From Bradyrhizobium sp. CCH5-F6 (GTDB lineage: Bacteria; Pseudomonadota; Alphaproteobacteria; Rhizobiales; Xanthobacteraceae), in NCBI RefSeq assembly GCF_001556045.1, contig NZ_LSIC01000130.1:1-61814 (forward strand): DNA of 61,814 nucleotides, in the 5' to 3' direction. Each line of letters begins with the position of its first letter. The first letter of the stretch is position 1. Below are positions 18,876-27,155 of this stretch, piece by piece. Below the pieces are notes generated by a model, which worked only from the letters and a program-made list of their open reading frames with translations, searched no databases and was not told the origin of the DNA. The position numbers and the translations under genes are program-made.

Positions 18876-19406
18876 ATGGAGCAGTATGCGCACGCCCTCG
18901 CTGAATTCGTGCGCGTTCACCAGGCTTGGGCGGCACCGGTCGTGTTCCTGCTCGCCTTCGGGGAGTCGCTTGCGTTCATATCGTTGCTGGTCCCGGCCTG
19001 GGGCGCGCTGGTGGCCATCGGAGCGCTGATCGGGGCGAGCGGCATCAGCTTCTTTCCGGTCTGGATCGCCGGCGGGCTCGGCGCGGCGCTGGGCGACTGG
19101 GTCTCCTACTGGTTCGGCTACCGCTACAAGGAGAGGGTTGCCCAGATATGGCCGCTCTCGCGTTACCCGGACCTGCTGCCCAGAGGCGAGGCGTTCGTGC
19201 GCAAGTGGGGCATACCCAGCATCTTCATCGGGCGCTTCTTCGGTCCCTTGCGCGCCTCCGTGCCGCTCGCGGCCGGGATCTTCGAGATGCCCTATTGGAG
19301 CTTCCAGGCTGCCAATTTCGTCTCGGCCCTGATCTGGTCGGCCGTGCTTCTGCTGTTCGGTGACGTGCTCGCGAAGCTCATGGAATGGATCTGGCGCGTC
19401 ATCTGA
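18876..19406 (+). CDS. DedA/SNARE-associated family membrane protein
   Basis: This 176-residue membrane protein has four to five hydrophobic segments and the family pattern LAFGESLAFISLLVPAWG..., ALGDWVSYWFGYRY, and FIGRFFGPLRASVPLAAG with the conserved Arg. DedA proteins act as lipid flippases or transporters (undecaprenyl-phosphate or phospholipid recycling). ATG 18876 follows GGAAGG by nine bases. An in-frame TTG upstream at 18849 is rejected. Confidence 0.88.
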   Translation: MEQYAHALAEFVRVHQAWAAPVVFLLAFGESLAFISLLVPAWGALVAIGALIGASGISFFPVWIAGGLGAALGDWVSYWFGYRYKERVAQIWPLSRYPDLLPRGEAFVRKWGIPSIFIGRFFGPLRASVPLAAGIFEMPYWSFQAANFVSALIWSAVLLLFGDVLAKLMEWIWRVI

Positions 19407-19416
19407 CGCCGGCACC

Positions 19417-19445
19417 TTGACCGGAACCCGATCTGGCCTTATAGC
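19417..19445 (+). promoter_or_regulatory. Sigma70-type promoter of the paiB-argC leader
   Basis: TTGACC (19417-19422) is followed after exactly 17 bases by TATAGC (19440-19445). The expected transcription start is about 7-9 bases further on, at or next to the ATG at 19454, so the leader peptide mRNA would be leaderless or nearly so. Confidence 0.6.
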
Positions 19446-19453
19446 CGCGCGCC

Positions 19454-19531
19454 ATGATCAACGCCGCGACCATCATGTTCGCCCGTCGCCGCCGCCGCTC
19501 TTTAGCGGTTTGGGCGGTCGATCGCGTTTGA
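19454..19531 (+). CDS. Candidate leader peptide with five consecutive Arg codons
   Basis: This 25-codon frame starts 8 bases after the -10 box. Residues 11-15 are Arg-Arg-Arg-Arg-Arg (CGT CGC CGC CGC CGC, 19484-19498), and another Arg is at 24. No Shine-Dalgarno exists, in line with a leaderless start. The frame ends 14 bases before a hairpin and 100 bases before paiB-argC. A run of codons for the end product of a pathway, ahead of a gene of that pathway, is the classical mark of a ribosome-sensing attenuator. It is unproven: CGC runs also arise by chance in GC-rich DNA. Confidence 0.45.
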   Translation: MINAATIMFARRRRRSLAVWAVDRV

Positions 19532-19544
19532 GATCATCGTCTTT

Positions 19545-19626
19545 GCCGCTGGACCCGATCCGCGGCATCCTCTCTCCTGTCAGCGCGATCTGATCCGGCG
19601 GCCCCCCAAGGAGGCCCAGCAGGAGA
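19545..19626 (+). promoter_or_regulatory. Candidate arginine-responsive leader structure before paiB-argC
   Basis: GCCGC-T-GGA (19545-19553) pairs with TCCGCGGC (19559-19566) in a tight hairpin. The same nine bases can instead pair with TCCGGCGGC (19594-19602), nine pairs including one G-U, so the two folds exclude each other. TCTCCTG (19573-19579) can pair with CAGGAGA (19620-19626), the Shine-Dalgarno of paiB. There is no U-tailed terminator, so control of translation is more likely than control of termination. Confidence 0.4.
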
Positions 19627-19631
19627 CCACG

Positions 19632-20300
19632 ATGTACACGCCACCCTTTTTCAAGCAGGACCGCGCCGCGAGCCTGAAGTTCGCCGAGGAGCGCGGCTTC
19701 GGCACGATGTGCGCCTTCGACGGCAAGAAGCCGGTCGCTTCGCCGCTGCCGTTCTATCTGACCTATGCCGCTGATGGCACACCGCAGGCGGCCTTCCATC
19801 TCGCCCGTCACAATCCGCTGCTAAAGCTGGCGGATGGCGCCGCGTCCTGGCTGCTCGCGGTCAACGGCCCCGATACCTATGTTTCGCCGGACTGGTACGT
19901 CTCGCCGGATCAGGTCCCGACCTGGCTCTACCAGTCGGTGCATCTGAGCGGGCCGGTGCGGCTGCTGTCGGACGACGAGCTGTCGGTGCAGGTCGACACG
20001 CTCAGCGACAAGTTCGAGACCTGGTTGCTGCCGAAGAAGCCGTGGACGTCGGGCAAGATGACGGCGGGCCGGCTCGAGGCGATGAAGAAGGCGATCGTGG
20101 GCCTGGTCATGACGGTTGAGGAGATCGAAGGCAGCTTCAAGCTCAACCAGCACAAGTCAGACGCCGACTATACGGCGATCGCCAACGCACTCGGTGCGCA
20201 ACCCGCTGCCGATGCCAGAGAGATCGCGCAACTGATGCGGGACGTGAGGCCCGAAGCCTTCGCGGCCGAAACCAACGAGCTTGAAAGGAGCGTATCATGA
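19632..20300 (+). CDS. PaiB-type FMN-binding negative transcriptional regulator family protein
   Basis: This 222-residue protein starts MYTPPFFKQDRAASLKFAEE and continues in the split-barrel flavin-binding fold of the PaiB family (PDTYVSPDWYVSPDQVPTWLY; NQHKSDADYTAIANAL). In Bacillus, PaiB is linked to sporulation and protease regulation; outside that genus the members may be flavin-dependent enzymes. The ribosome-binding site AGGAGA lies 5-6 bases upstream of ATG 19632. The 3' end overlaps argC by 4 bases, so the two are translationally coupled, which is an uncommon partner for argC. Confidence 0.88.
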   Translation: MYTPPFFKQDRAASLKFAEERGFGTMCAFDGKKPVASPLPFYLTYAADGTPQAAFHLARHNPLLKLADGAASWLLAVNGPDTYVSPDWYVSPDQVPTWLYQSVHLSGPVRLLSDDELSVQVDTLSDKFETWLLPKKPWTSGKMTAGRLEAMKKAIVGLVMTVEEIEGSFKLNQHKSDADYTAIANALGAQPAADAREIAQLMRDVRPEAFAAETNELERSVS

Positions 20301-21280
20301 GCCTCACGGAAACCACCAAAGCCCCGACCGTCGGCGCGGCGAAGAAGCCCGCCACCGTGTTCGTCGACGGCGGCTCCGGCACCACCGGCCTCGGCATCAA
20401 CGAGCGGCTGAAACTCCAGAGCGATGTTGCGGTGAAGACCATCGCCGACGACAAGCGCAAGGACCCCGCGGCCAAGAAGGCGCTGATGGAGGAGGTGAAC
20501 CTCGTCATCCTCTGCCTTCCGGACGATGCCGCCAAGGAAACCGTTGCGCTGGTCGACAGCATGGGCAGTTCTGCGCCGAAGGTGCTGGACGCTTCGACGG
20601 CATACCGGGTCGCGCCCGACTGGGCCTATGGCTTTCCCGAACTGACCCCGGACCAGGCCGGCAAGATCAAGGCGGCGAAGAAGGTTTCAAATCCCGGTTG
20701 TTATCCGACCGGCGCGATCGCGCTGCTGCGGCCGATCGTCGATGCCGGCCTGCTGCCGCAGGATTATCCCGTCACCGTCAATGCCGTGAGCGGCTATTCC
20801 GGCGGCGGCAAGTCCATGATCGCGAGCTTCGAAGATGGCAGCGCGCCGTCCTTCGAACTCTACGGTCTCGGCTTCGAGCACAAGCATCTGCCGGAGATGC
20901 AGCTCTATTCCAACCTGACGCGGCGGCCGATCTTCATTCCCTCGGTCGGCAACTACCGGCAGGGCATGCTGGTCTCGGTGCCGCTCCAGCTCGATACGCT
21001 GCCGGGCAAGCCTGCCGGTGCCGATCTGCAAGCGGCGATGGCAAAGCGCTACGCAGGTTCGAAATACGTCAAGGTGATGCCGCTTCAGAACGAGGCGACC
21101 AAGGGCGGCCGGCTCGAGCCGGAGGCGCTCAACGAGACCAACATGCTCGAGCTCTACGTCTTCGCCAGCGACAAATATCATCAGGCGTTGCTGGTCGCCC
21201 GGCTCGACAATCTCGGCAAGGGCGCATCCGGCGCTGCCGTGCAGAACATGCGGCTGATGCTGGGTCTGCCGGAGGAGTAG
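20297..21280 (+). CDS. argC: ArgC, N-acetyl-gamma-glutamyl-phosphate reductase (short type)
   Basis: This 327-residue enzyme reduces N-acetyl-glutamyl-phosphate with NADPH in arginine biosynthesis. It has the cofactor loop VDGGSGTTGLGI near residues 23-34 and the catalytic Cys135 in SNPGCYPTGA. Length and sequence fit the type 2 ArgC found in several alphaproteobacteria. It is coupled to paiB by a 4-base overlap, and both follow the Arg-codon leader. Confidence 0.93.
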   Translation: MSLTETTKAPTVGAAKKPATVFVDGGSGTTGLGINERLKLQSDVAVKTIADDKRKDPAAKKALMEEVNLVILCLPDDAAKETVALVDSMGSSAPKVLDASTAYRVAPDWAYGFPELTPDQAGKIKAAKKVSNPGCYPTGAIALLRPIVDAGLLPQDYPVTVNAVSGYSGGGKSMIASFEDGSAPSFELYGLGFEHKHLPEMQLYSNLTRRPIFIPSVGNYRQGMLVSVPLQLDTLPGKPAGADLQAAMAKRYAGSKYVKVMPLQNEATKGGRLEPEALNETNMLELYVFASDKYHQALLVARLDNLGKGASGAAVQNMRLMLGLPEE

Positions 21281-21289
21281 GGCAGCCAC

Positions 21290-21418
21290 CACTGGTGACC
21301 CGGACGCAGCGCAGCACGTCTTCGGTGATGCGCTGCAGAGCCGGGGCCCATTCCTGCTTTGCTTGTCGCCTGCTGGCTCTGCGGCGCGTCACGGACGTGC
21401 TGCGCCCAGGAGAAGAGA
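21290..21418. repeat. Dispersed GC-rich repeat between argC and the MAPEG gene
   Basis: It contains related, partly inverted blocks (CCCGGACGCAGCGCAGCACG; GATGCGCTGCAGAGCCGGGGCC; GGACGTGCTGCGCCCAGG) resembling the repeat at 4422-4560. It lies between convergent genes and may serve as a structured 3' end. Nothing else is seen in this gap. Confidence 0.6.
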
Positions 21419-21817
21419 TTACAGCACCCTGAAGATCGCCAGCGCCAGCACGGCCTGTGCGAGGAAGCCGACGGTGAAGGCCAGCGTGCGGAACACCGGA
21501 ACTCCGAGCGCGTACACGATCGCATGCGCGACGCGCGACCAGAAGTAAACGGCGCAGGCGAGCACGGTCCATTTCGTGGAATAGTCGATCGCGTTCAGGA
21601 TCAGGACCAGCGGCGCGAAGATGACGAGGTTCTCGACCGCGTTGTCATGCGCGAACATCAGCCGGTTGGCCCATTCCGCCTGCGGCTTGTCGCCGCGCGC
21701 CGGGTTGGCCATGGCACCGCTCAGCCCCCGAACCTGGCAACGGTTGACGATGTAGGGAATCCAGAGGATCCCGGTCAGGATCACCGTACACGTCAGCCAG
21801 AACAATTCGCGCGTCAT
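21419..21817 (-). CDS. MAPEG-family membrane protein
   Basis: This 132-residue protein has four hydrophobic segments. The MAPEG pattern is visible: RLMFAHDNAVENLVIFAPL after helix 1, and YFWSRVAHAIVYALGVPVFRTLAF. The family includes membrane glutathione transferases and related enzymes; bacterial members are mostly uncharacterised. ATG 21817 begins MTRELFW; the long open frame upstream is not coding-like. Confidence 0.85.
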   Translation of the reverse strand: MTRELFWLTCTVILTGILWIPYIVNRCQVRGLSGAMANPARGDKPQAEWANRLMFAHDNAVENLVIFAPLVLILNAIDYSTKWTVLACAVYFWSRVAHAIVYALGVPVFRTLAFTVGFLAQAVLALAIFRVL

Positions 21818-21879
21818 AGTCCGGTCCCCTCTCGTCGCTGTGCCGAAGGCCTGTCTATACAAAAGCGCGGGAGATTCCG

Positions 21880-23688
21880 CTATGCGCGAACTCTGACATA
21901 GCTGCCGGGCGCGTCCTCGATCGGCGGGAATGCTTCGCTGCCCACCATGCGCGCCGGAACTTCCTCGGGATCGAGCTCGCCGAGCCATTGGCGCCAGTCC
22001 GGCCACCACGAGCCCTTGTGCTCCACGGCGCCCTTCATCCATTGCGCGATGCTGACGTCCTTGATGTTGTCGTTGGTCCAGTACTGGTACTTGTTCGAGG
22101 CGGGCGGATTGACCACGCCGGCGATGTGGCCCGAGCCGGACAGGACGTACTTCACCGGACCGCCGAAGAACTGCGAGCCGTACAGCACCGATTCCGCGGG
22201 CGCGATGTGGTCCTCGCGGGTGGCGAGATTATAGACGGGCACCTTCACCCTGGAGAGATCGAGCAGGGTGTTGTCGAGCACCATCGTGCCGGTGGAGAGC
22301 CGGTTCTCCAGATAGCAATTGCGCAAGTAGTAGGAATGGTTGGCCGCGGTCATCCGTGTCGCGTCGGAGTTCCAGTGCAACAGGTCGAACGCGCTCGGCT
22401 GCTGGCCCTTCAGGTAGTTGCTGACGACGTAAGACCAGATCAGGTCGTTGGAGCGCAGCATGTTGAAGGCCATCGCCATCTTCGAGCCTTCGAGCACGCC
22501 GGCCGCCTTCATGTCCTGCTCGAGCGCTGCGATCTGCTCCTCGTTGACGAACACGAGGAGATCGCCGGCATGGGTGAAGTCGACCTGGGCGGCGAAGAAC
22601 GTCGCGGACGACACGCGCTGACGGCGCTTCTCGGCGAGCCAGGCCAGCGTGGTCGCGAGCATGGTGCCGCCGACGCAATAGCCGGCGGTGTGCACCTTCA
22701 TCTCGCCGGTGACCTTCTCGATCACGTCCATCGCCGTGAGCGGGCCTTCCTTCATGTAGTCTTCCCAGCTCTTGTTGCCGAGCCGCTTGTCGGGATTGAC
22801 CCATGAGATCACGAACACGGTGATGCCCTGGTCGACGCACCACTTGATGTAGGATTTCTCCGGCTTGAGATCGAGGATGTAGAACTTGTTGATCCAGGGC
22901 GGCACGATCAGGAGCGGAGTGCGCAGCACCGTCTCCGTGGTCGGTGCGTACTGGATCAGCTGCATCATCTCGTTCTGGTAGATCACCTTGCCAGGCGTCG
23001 TCGCCATGTTGACGCCGACGACGAGATTGTCCGGATCGGATTGGCGGATCTTCAGGATGCCCTTGCCGGCCGCGATGTCCTCGGCCAGCATCTTCAGGCC
23101 GCGCGCGAGGTTCTCGCCGCTGCTGGCCACCGTTTCGCGCAACACCTCCGGATTGGTCAGCACGAAGTTGGACGGCGACGCTGCGTTGATGACCTGCTGG
23201 ACGTAGAACTCTGCCTTGCGGCGGGTCTGCGGATCGAGCCCATCGGCATCGCGCACGAGCTCCTGCGCCCATTTGGCCGTGAGCAGATAGAGCTGCATGA
23301 CGAAGTCGAAGAACTGGTTCGACTTCCATTCCGGATCCGCAAAGCGCTTGTCGCGCGGCGAGGGCGCGATCGCCGGTGGAGCGTCCTGACCGGCCATGCG
23401 GCGCACCGCCGCGCCCCAGAGGTCGAGATAGTCCTTCGCGAGCTTGGTCTGGATATCGGAGGACCGCGACGTATCCGACAGCCAATATTCGGCGACCGAG
23501 GTGAAGGTCTTGACGACCTCGGCAAGCTCGGCCGGCGGGCGATCCTGCACCTCGCCGCTCTCGCGCGGCTTGAGGTAAGCGGCGAGCGCCTTGCCGCCGC
23601 TTTCCATCGCCCGCGCGACATTCATCGCGAAGGCTTCCGCATCGAACTTCGTCCCGGGTTTCGGCGTGTCGGTCGTGGCCATGCTCAT
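21880..23688 (-). CDS. phaC: PhaC, class I polyhydroxyalkanoate synthase
   Basis: This 602-residue enzyme polymerises (R)-3-hydroxyacyl-CoA into storage PHA on granules. The lipase-like box is GYCVGGT with the nucleophile Cys338. The catalytic Asp is in TREDHIAP and the His in GSGHIAGVVNPP. Length and the PhaC N-terminal domain (WKSNQFFDFVMQLYLLTAKW) fit class I. No phaA, phaB or phaR is adjacent. The start may be Met1 or Met3 (23682). Confidence 0.95.
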   Translation of the reverse strand: MSMATTDTPKPGTKFDAEAFAMNVARAMESGGKALAAYLKPRESGEVQDRPPAELAEVVKTFTSVAEYWLSDTSRSSDIQTKLAKDYLDLWGAAVRRMAGQDAPPAIAPSPRDKRFADPEWKSNQFFDFVMQLYLLTAKWAQELVRDADGLDPQTRRKAEFYVQQVINAASPSNFVLTNPEVLRETVASSGENLARGLKMLAEDIAAGKGILKIRQSDPDNLVVGVNMATTPGKVIYQNEMMQLIQYAPTTETVLRTPLLIVPPWINKFYILDLKPEKSYIKWCVDQGITVFVISWVNPDKRLGNKSWEDYMKEGPLTAMDVIEKVTGEMKVHTAGYCVGGTMLATTLAWLAEKRRQRVSSATFFAAQVDFTHAGDLLVFVNEEQIAALEQDMKAAGVLEGSKMAMAFNMLRSNDLIWSYVVSNYLKGQQPSAFDLLHWNSDATRMTAANHSYYLRNCYLENRLSTGTMVLDNTLLDLSRVKVPVYNLATREDHIAPAESVLYGSQFFGGPVKYVLSGSGHIAGVVNPPASNKYQYWTNDNIKDVSIAQWMKGAVEHKGSWWPDWRQWLGELDPEEVPARMVGSEAFPPIEDAPGSYVRVRA

Positions 23689-23942
23689 GAGCAGAACAGT
23701 AACGATTCATTCCGTATTCGTCATCGCGAAGCTTGCATGTTTGACGTTAAACACTCTCGAAGATGTGTTGCACTGCGACAAATCTTCTTGGTTCCGTCAC
23801 AATCGGGCCGCACCGCTCGGCTTGTTGGGCAAGGGCTGTTTTTCTCGCTCGCACCATTTGGGCAGCAATGGTTTGAGCTTGGGTGTGGTCTTGGGTAAGG
23901 TTGCCCGGGGCCGTGCTTTGGGACGAGTAGGGGATTTCCCAA

Positions 23943-24218
23943 GTGTTGGCGTTATGGGACCTGCAAAAGACGCTGCCGACCTGCGGGGCGTTATTGATCG
24001 CGGCGCTTGCCGTGGGCGGATGTTCGAGCCAGTTCGCGGATTTGACGCCCGCGGATGCGCAGCCGCATGTCAGGGAGCCCGGCACCTATCTGCCGGTTCA
24101 CGATCTGCCGCCGGATCGCGATCAGGCGATCATCCCACCGGAGCAGCGCGCCAGGATCGAGGCCGAGCTCGCCGCCGCGCGCGATCGCCAGGCGGTTGCC
24201 GCCAAGGACGCCAAATAG
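23943..24218 (+). CDS. Small lipoprotein
   Basis: This 91-residue protein has a hydrophobic leader (GALLIAALAVGGCSS) with a lipobox Cys near residue 27, so it is probably lipidated and anchored in the envelope. The mature part is Pro/Asp/Ala-rich and charged and ends in a Lys. The start is uncertain: GTG 23943 is open, with TTG 23946 next to it. It lies ahead of the aminotransferase gene; 23689-23942 upstream shows no gene. Confidence 0.65.
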   Translation: MLALWDLQKTLPTCGALLIAALAVGGCSSQFADLTPADAQPHVREPGTYLPVHDLPPDRDQAIIPPEQRARIEAELAAARDRQAVAAKDAK

Positions 24219-24445
24219 GTCCGTGCAGTGAGACGGGCAAGGTAATCGCTGGCGCCTGCGCCTTGCCGTGCTAAAAGACGTCGGTTCAGCCAAGAGTCAG
24301 GGCGAACGACTTCAGTCTCCGTCGTCGATGATTGCTCTAAATGTTTGATTTTGAGCGAATTTCGCGACGAGAATGAGTGACTCTCCGAATGGCCCTCGTG
24401 GCCCGTCGATTCTGTCCTGACCGGTTGCCCGGAGCCCAGAGAGCC

Positions 24446-25666
24446 ATGGAAGAATTTTACCGCATTCGCCGCCTTCCGCCTTACGTGTTCGAGCAGGTCA
24501 ACCGGGCCAAGGCGGCTGCGCGGAATGCCGGCGCCGACATCATCGACCTCGGCATGGGTAATCCGGACCTCCCCGCGCCGCCGCATGTGCTGGAGAAGCT
24601 GAAGGAGACGCTCGGCAAGCCGCGCACCGACCGCTACTCGGCTTCGCGCGGTATCCCCGGGCTGCGCAGGGCCCAGGCCGCCTACTACGCCCGCCGCTTC
24701 GGCGTGAAGCTGAACCCCGACACCCAGGTGGTGGCGACGCTGGGTTCGAAGGAAGGTTTTGCCAACGTGGCGCAGGCGATCACCGCGCCCGGCGACGTCA
24801 TCCTCTGCCCGAACCCGAGCTACCCGATTCATGCCTTCGGCTTTTTGATGGCGGGCGGTGTGATCCGCTCGGTGCCCTCGGAGCCGACGCCGCAATTCTT
24901 CGAGGCGGCCGAGCGGGCGATCGTGCATTCGATCCCCAAGCCTCTGGCGCTGGTCGTCTGCTATCCCTCGAACCCGACCGCCTATGTCGCGAGCCTCGAC
25001 TTCTACAAGGACCTCGTCGCGTTCGCGAAGAAGCACGAGATCCTGATCCTGTCCGATCTCGCCTATGCCGAAGTCTATTTCGACGAAAGCAACCCGCCGC
25101 CCTCGGTGCTCCAGGTGCCGGGCGCGATGGACGTCACGGTCGAGTTCACCTCGATGTCGAAGACCTATTCGATGGCGGGCTGGCGCATGGGCTTTGCGGT
25201 CGGCAATGAGCGTGTGATCGCCGCGCTCGCCCGCGTCAAATCCTACCTCGATTACGGCGCGTTCACGCCGGTGCAGGTCGCCGCGACCGCCGCGCTGAAC
25301 GGTCCGGACGATTGCATCAAGGAGATGCGCGACACCTACCGCAAGCGCCGCGACGCGCTGGTGGAATCGTTCGGTCGCGCCGGCTGGGAGATACCGCCGC
25401 CGGAAGCCTCGATGTTCGCCTGGGTGCCGCTGCCGGAGGCCTTCCGCAGCGTCGGCAGCATGCAGTTCGCAACCCTGATGGTGGAGAAATCCGGTGTCGC
25501 GGTCTCGCCCGGCGTCGGCTTCGGCGAGCATGGTGAAGGATATGTCCGCATCGCCATGGTGGAAAACGAGCAACGGATCAGGCAGGCCGCGCGCGGCGTG
25601 CGCCGCTTCCTTGAAAGCGGCATCGAAACGTTGCACAACGTCGTTCCGCTCGCCAATCGGCGTTGA
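24446..25666 (+). CDS. PLP-dependent aminotransferase (AlaC/AspC-like, class I/II)
   Basis: This 406-residue fold-type I aminotransferase starts EEFYRIRRLPPYVFEQVN and has DLGMGNPDLPAP. The PLP lysine is in SMSKTYSMAGWRMGF. It resembles the LL-diaminopimelate/alanine-type enzymes often encoded directly before homoserine dehydrogenase in alphaproteobacteria. The neighbouring hom, 29 bases downstream, points to aspartate-family amino-acid metabolism. Substrate specificity cannot be read from sequence. ATG 24446 is preferred over an in-frame start at 24377. Confidence 0.9.
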   Translation: MEEFYRIRRLPPYVFEQVNRAKAAARNAGADIIDLGMGNPDLPAPPHVLEKLKETLGKPRTDRYSASRGIPGLRRAQAAYYARRFGVKLNPDTQVVATLGSKEGFANVAQAITAPGDVILCPNPSYPIHAFGFLMAGGVIRSVPSEPTPQFFEAAERAIVHSIPKPLALVVCYPSNPTAYVASLDFYKDLVAFAKKHEILILSDLAYAEVYFDESNPPPSVLQVPGAMDVTVEFTSMSKTYSMAGWRMGFAVGNERVIAALARVKSYLDYGAFTPVQVAATAALNGPDDCIKEMRDTYRKRRDALVESFGRAGWEIPPPEASMFAWVPLPEAFRSVGSMQFATLMVEKSGVAVSPGVGFGEHGEGYVRIAMVENEQRIRQAARGVRRFLESGIETLHNVVPLANRR

Positions 25667-25695
25667 GTTCTCTTCGGCAGGTTTTCTAAGACATC

Positions 25696-27012
25696 ATGGT
25701 TGCACCCCTGAAAGTGGGCATAGCGGGGCTCGGCACCGTGGGCGCCGAAGTCGTCCGTTTGATCGAAACGCAGGCGCGCGTGCTCGCGGGCCGCAGCGGC
25801 CGCGGCATCCGTGTCGTCGCCGTCACGGCGCGCTCGAAGGCGAAGAAGCGCGGCATCGACCTGCGCGGCGTCGAATGGGCCAGGGATCCGATGGCGTTGG
25901 CCACCCATCCCGAGGTCGACTGCTTCGTCGAGTTGATGGGCGGCGCGGGCGACCCGGCGCTGTCGGCAGTGGAAGCCGCGCTGAACGCCGGCAAGTCCGT
26001 CGTCACGGCCAACAAGGCGCTGCTGGCCAAGCACGGCCTCAAGCTCGCGAAGGCGGCTGAAAAGCACGGCGGTGCGCTGAATTTCGAGGCAGCCGTCGGC
26101 GCCGCCATTCCCGTCATCAAGACGTTGCGCGAAGGTCTTGCCGGAACCGGCGTCAACCGCGTCTACGGCATCCTCAACGGCACCTGCAATTATATCCTGA
26201 CGCGGATGGAGCAGGAGGGCCTGTCCTTCGCCGAGTGCCTGAAGGATGCGCAGCGGCTCGGCTATGCCGAGGCCAATCCGTCCTTCGACGTCGACGGCCA
26301 CGATACCGCGCAGAAGCTCGCCATTCTCGCCAGCCTCGCCTTCGGCACGAAAGTTGCTCAAAGCGCAGTGTATGTCGAAGGCATCTCCTCCATCGCGCCG
26401 GAAGATCTTCGTGCGGCCGCCGATCTCGGTTACCGCGTCAAGCTGCTCGGCGTCGCCGTTCGCACCGCCAAGGGAATCGAGCAGCGCGTGCATCCGACCA
26501 TGGTTCCGAAATCCTCCTCGATCGCGCAGGTGATGGGCGTCACCAATGCGGTCACGATCGACGGCGAGGGCATTCCGCCGATCACGCTGGTCGGCCCCGG
26601 CGCAGGCGGCGCGGCGACCGCATCCGCCGTGGTCGCCGACATCGCCGATGTTGCGCGCGGCATTCGAGCCAATCCGTTCGGCCGGCCGATTTCGCAACTG
26701 CGCGACACCAAGAAGGCGCCGATGGAGCGGCATGAGGGCGGCTACTACATCCGCCTGCTCGCGCGCGACTTCCCCGGCACTGCGGCCGCGATCGCGACGC
26801 GGCTCGCCGAGCAGAAGATTTCGATCGAGTCGATCGTGCAGCGTCACCCCAATGGCGGCGCCGCGCCCGGCAACGGCAAGGCGGTGCCCGTGCCCGTCAT
26901 CCTGATCACCTATGCGACGCACGAGGACGCGGTGCGCCGTGCGCTCGCCGCCGTGCAGCGCGACAAGGTGATCAGCGGACGGCCGCAGGTGATCCGGATC
27001 GAGAAGAACTGA
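25696..27012 (+). CDS. hom: Homoserine dehydrogenase
   Basis: This 438-residue enzyme makes homoserine from aspartate semialdehyde for Thr and Met synthesis. It has the NAD(P) motif GLGTVGAEVVRLIE near the N-terminus, the catalytic region NGTCNYILTRM and PSFDVDGHDTAQKLAIL, and a C-terminal ACT-type regulatory domain (YYIRLLARDFPGTAAAIATR) that normally binds threonine. It is 29 bases after the aminotransferase, probably in one operon. Confidence 0.95.
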   Translation: MVAPLKVGIAGLGTVGAEVVRLIETQARVLAGRSGRGIRVVAVTARSKAKKRGIDLRGVEWARDPMALATHPEVDCFVELMGGAGDPALSAVEAALNAGKSVVTANKALLAKHGLKLAKAAEKHGGALNFEAAVGAAIPVIKTLREGLAGTGVNRVYGILNGTCNYILTRMEQEGLSFAECLKDAQRLGYAEANPSFDVDGHDTAQKLAILASLAFGTKVAQSAVYVEGISSIAPEDLRAAADLGYRVKLLGVAVRTAKGIEQRVHPTMVPKSSSIAQVMGVTNAVTIDGEGIPPITLVGPGAGGAATASAVVADIADVARGIRANPFGRPISQLRDTKKAPMERHEGGYYIRLLARDFPGTAAAIATRLAEQKISIESIVQRHPNGGAAPGNGKAVPVPVILITYATHEDAVRRALAAVQRDKVISGRPQVIRIEKN

Positions 27013-27057
27013 GCATGCTCCGGAAAAGTGTGCAGCGGTTTTCCGGAAAGAGCATGC
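27013..27057. repeat. Short palindromic repeat after hom
   Basis: GCATGCTC-CGGAAAA (27013-27027) pairs with TTTTCCG-GAAA-GAGCATGC (27039-27057), with a 4-base bulge. The phrase CGGAAAAGTGTG...CGGTTTTCCG recurs in rhizobial intergenic DNA (from memory). It lies right after the hom stop and may act as a 3'-end hairpin. Confidence 0.65.
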
Positions 27058-27155
27058 TGGAACCAAAGGGCTGTCGTTCGTTCGAACGAACCGTGGGTGC
27101 TGTGAGTTGATGCGGACGGAATGTCCGTCCCAAACCGTTTCGAAGGAGTGAGCCT

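Noticed and set aside
24373..24420. 15-codon upstream frame before the aminotransferase-hom operon, considered as a Thr/Met leader
   Set aside because: It contains no run of Thr, Met, Ile or Lys codons and no following terminator or competing hairpin.
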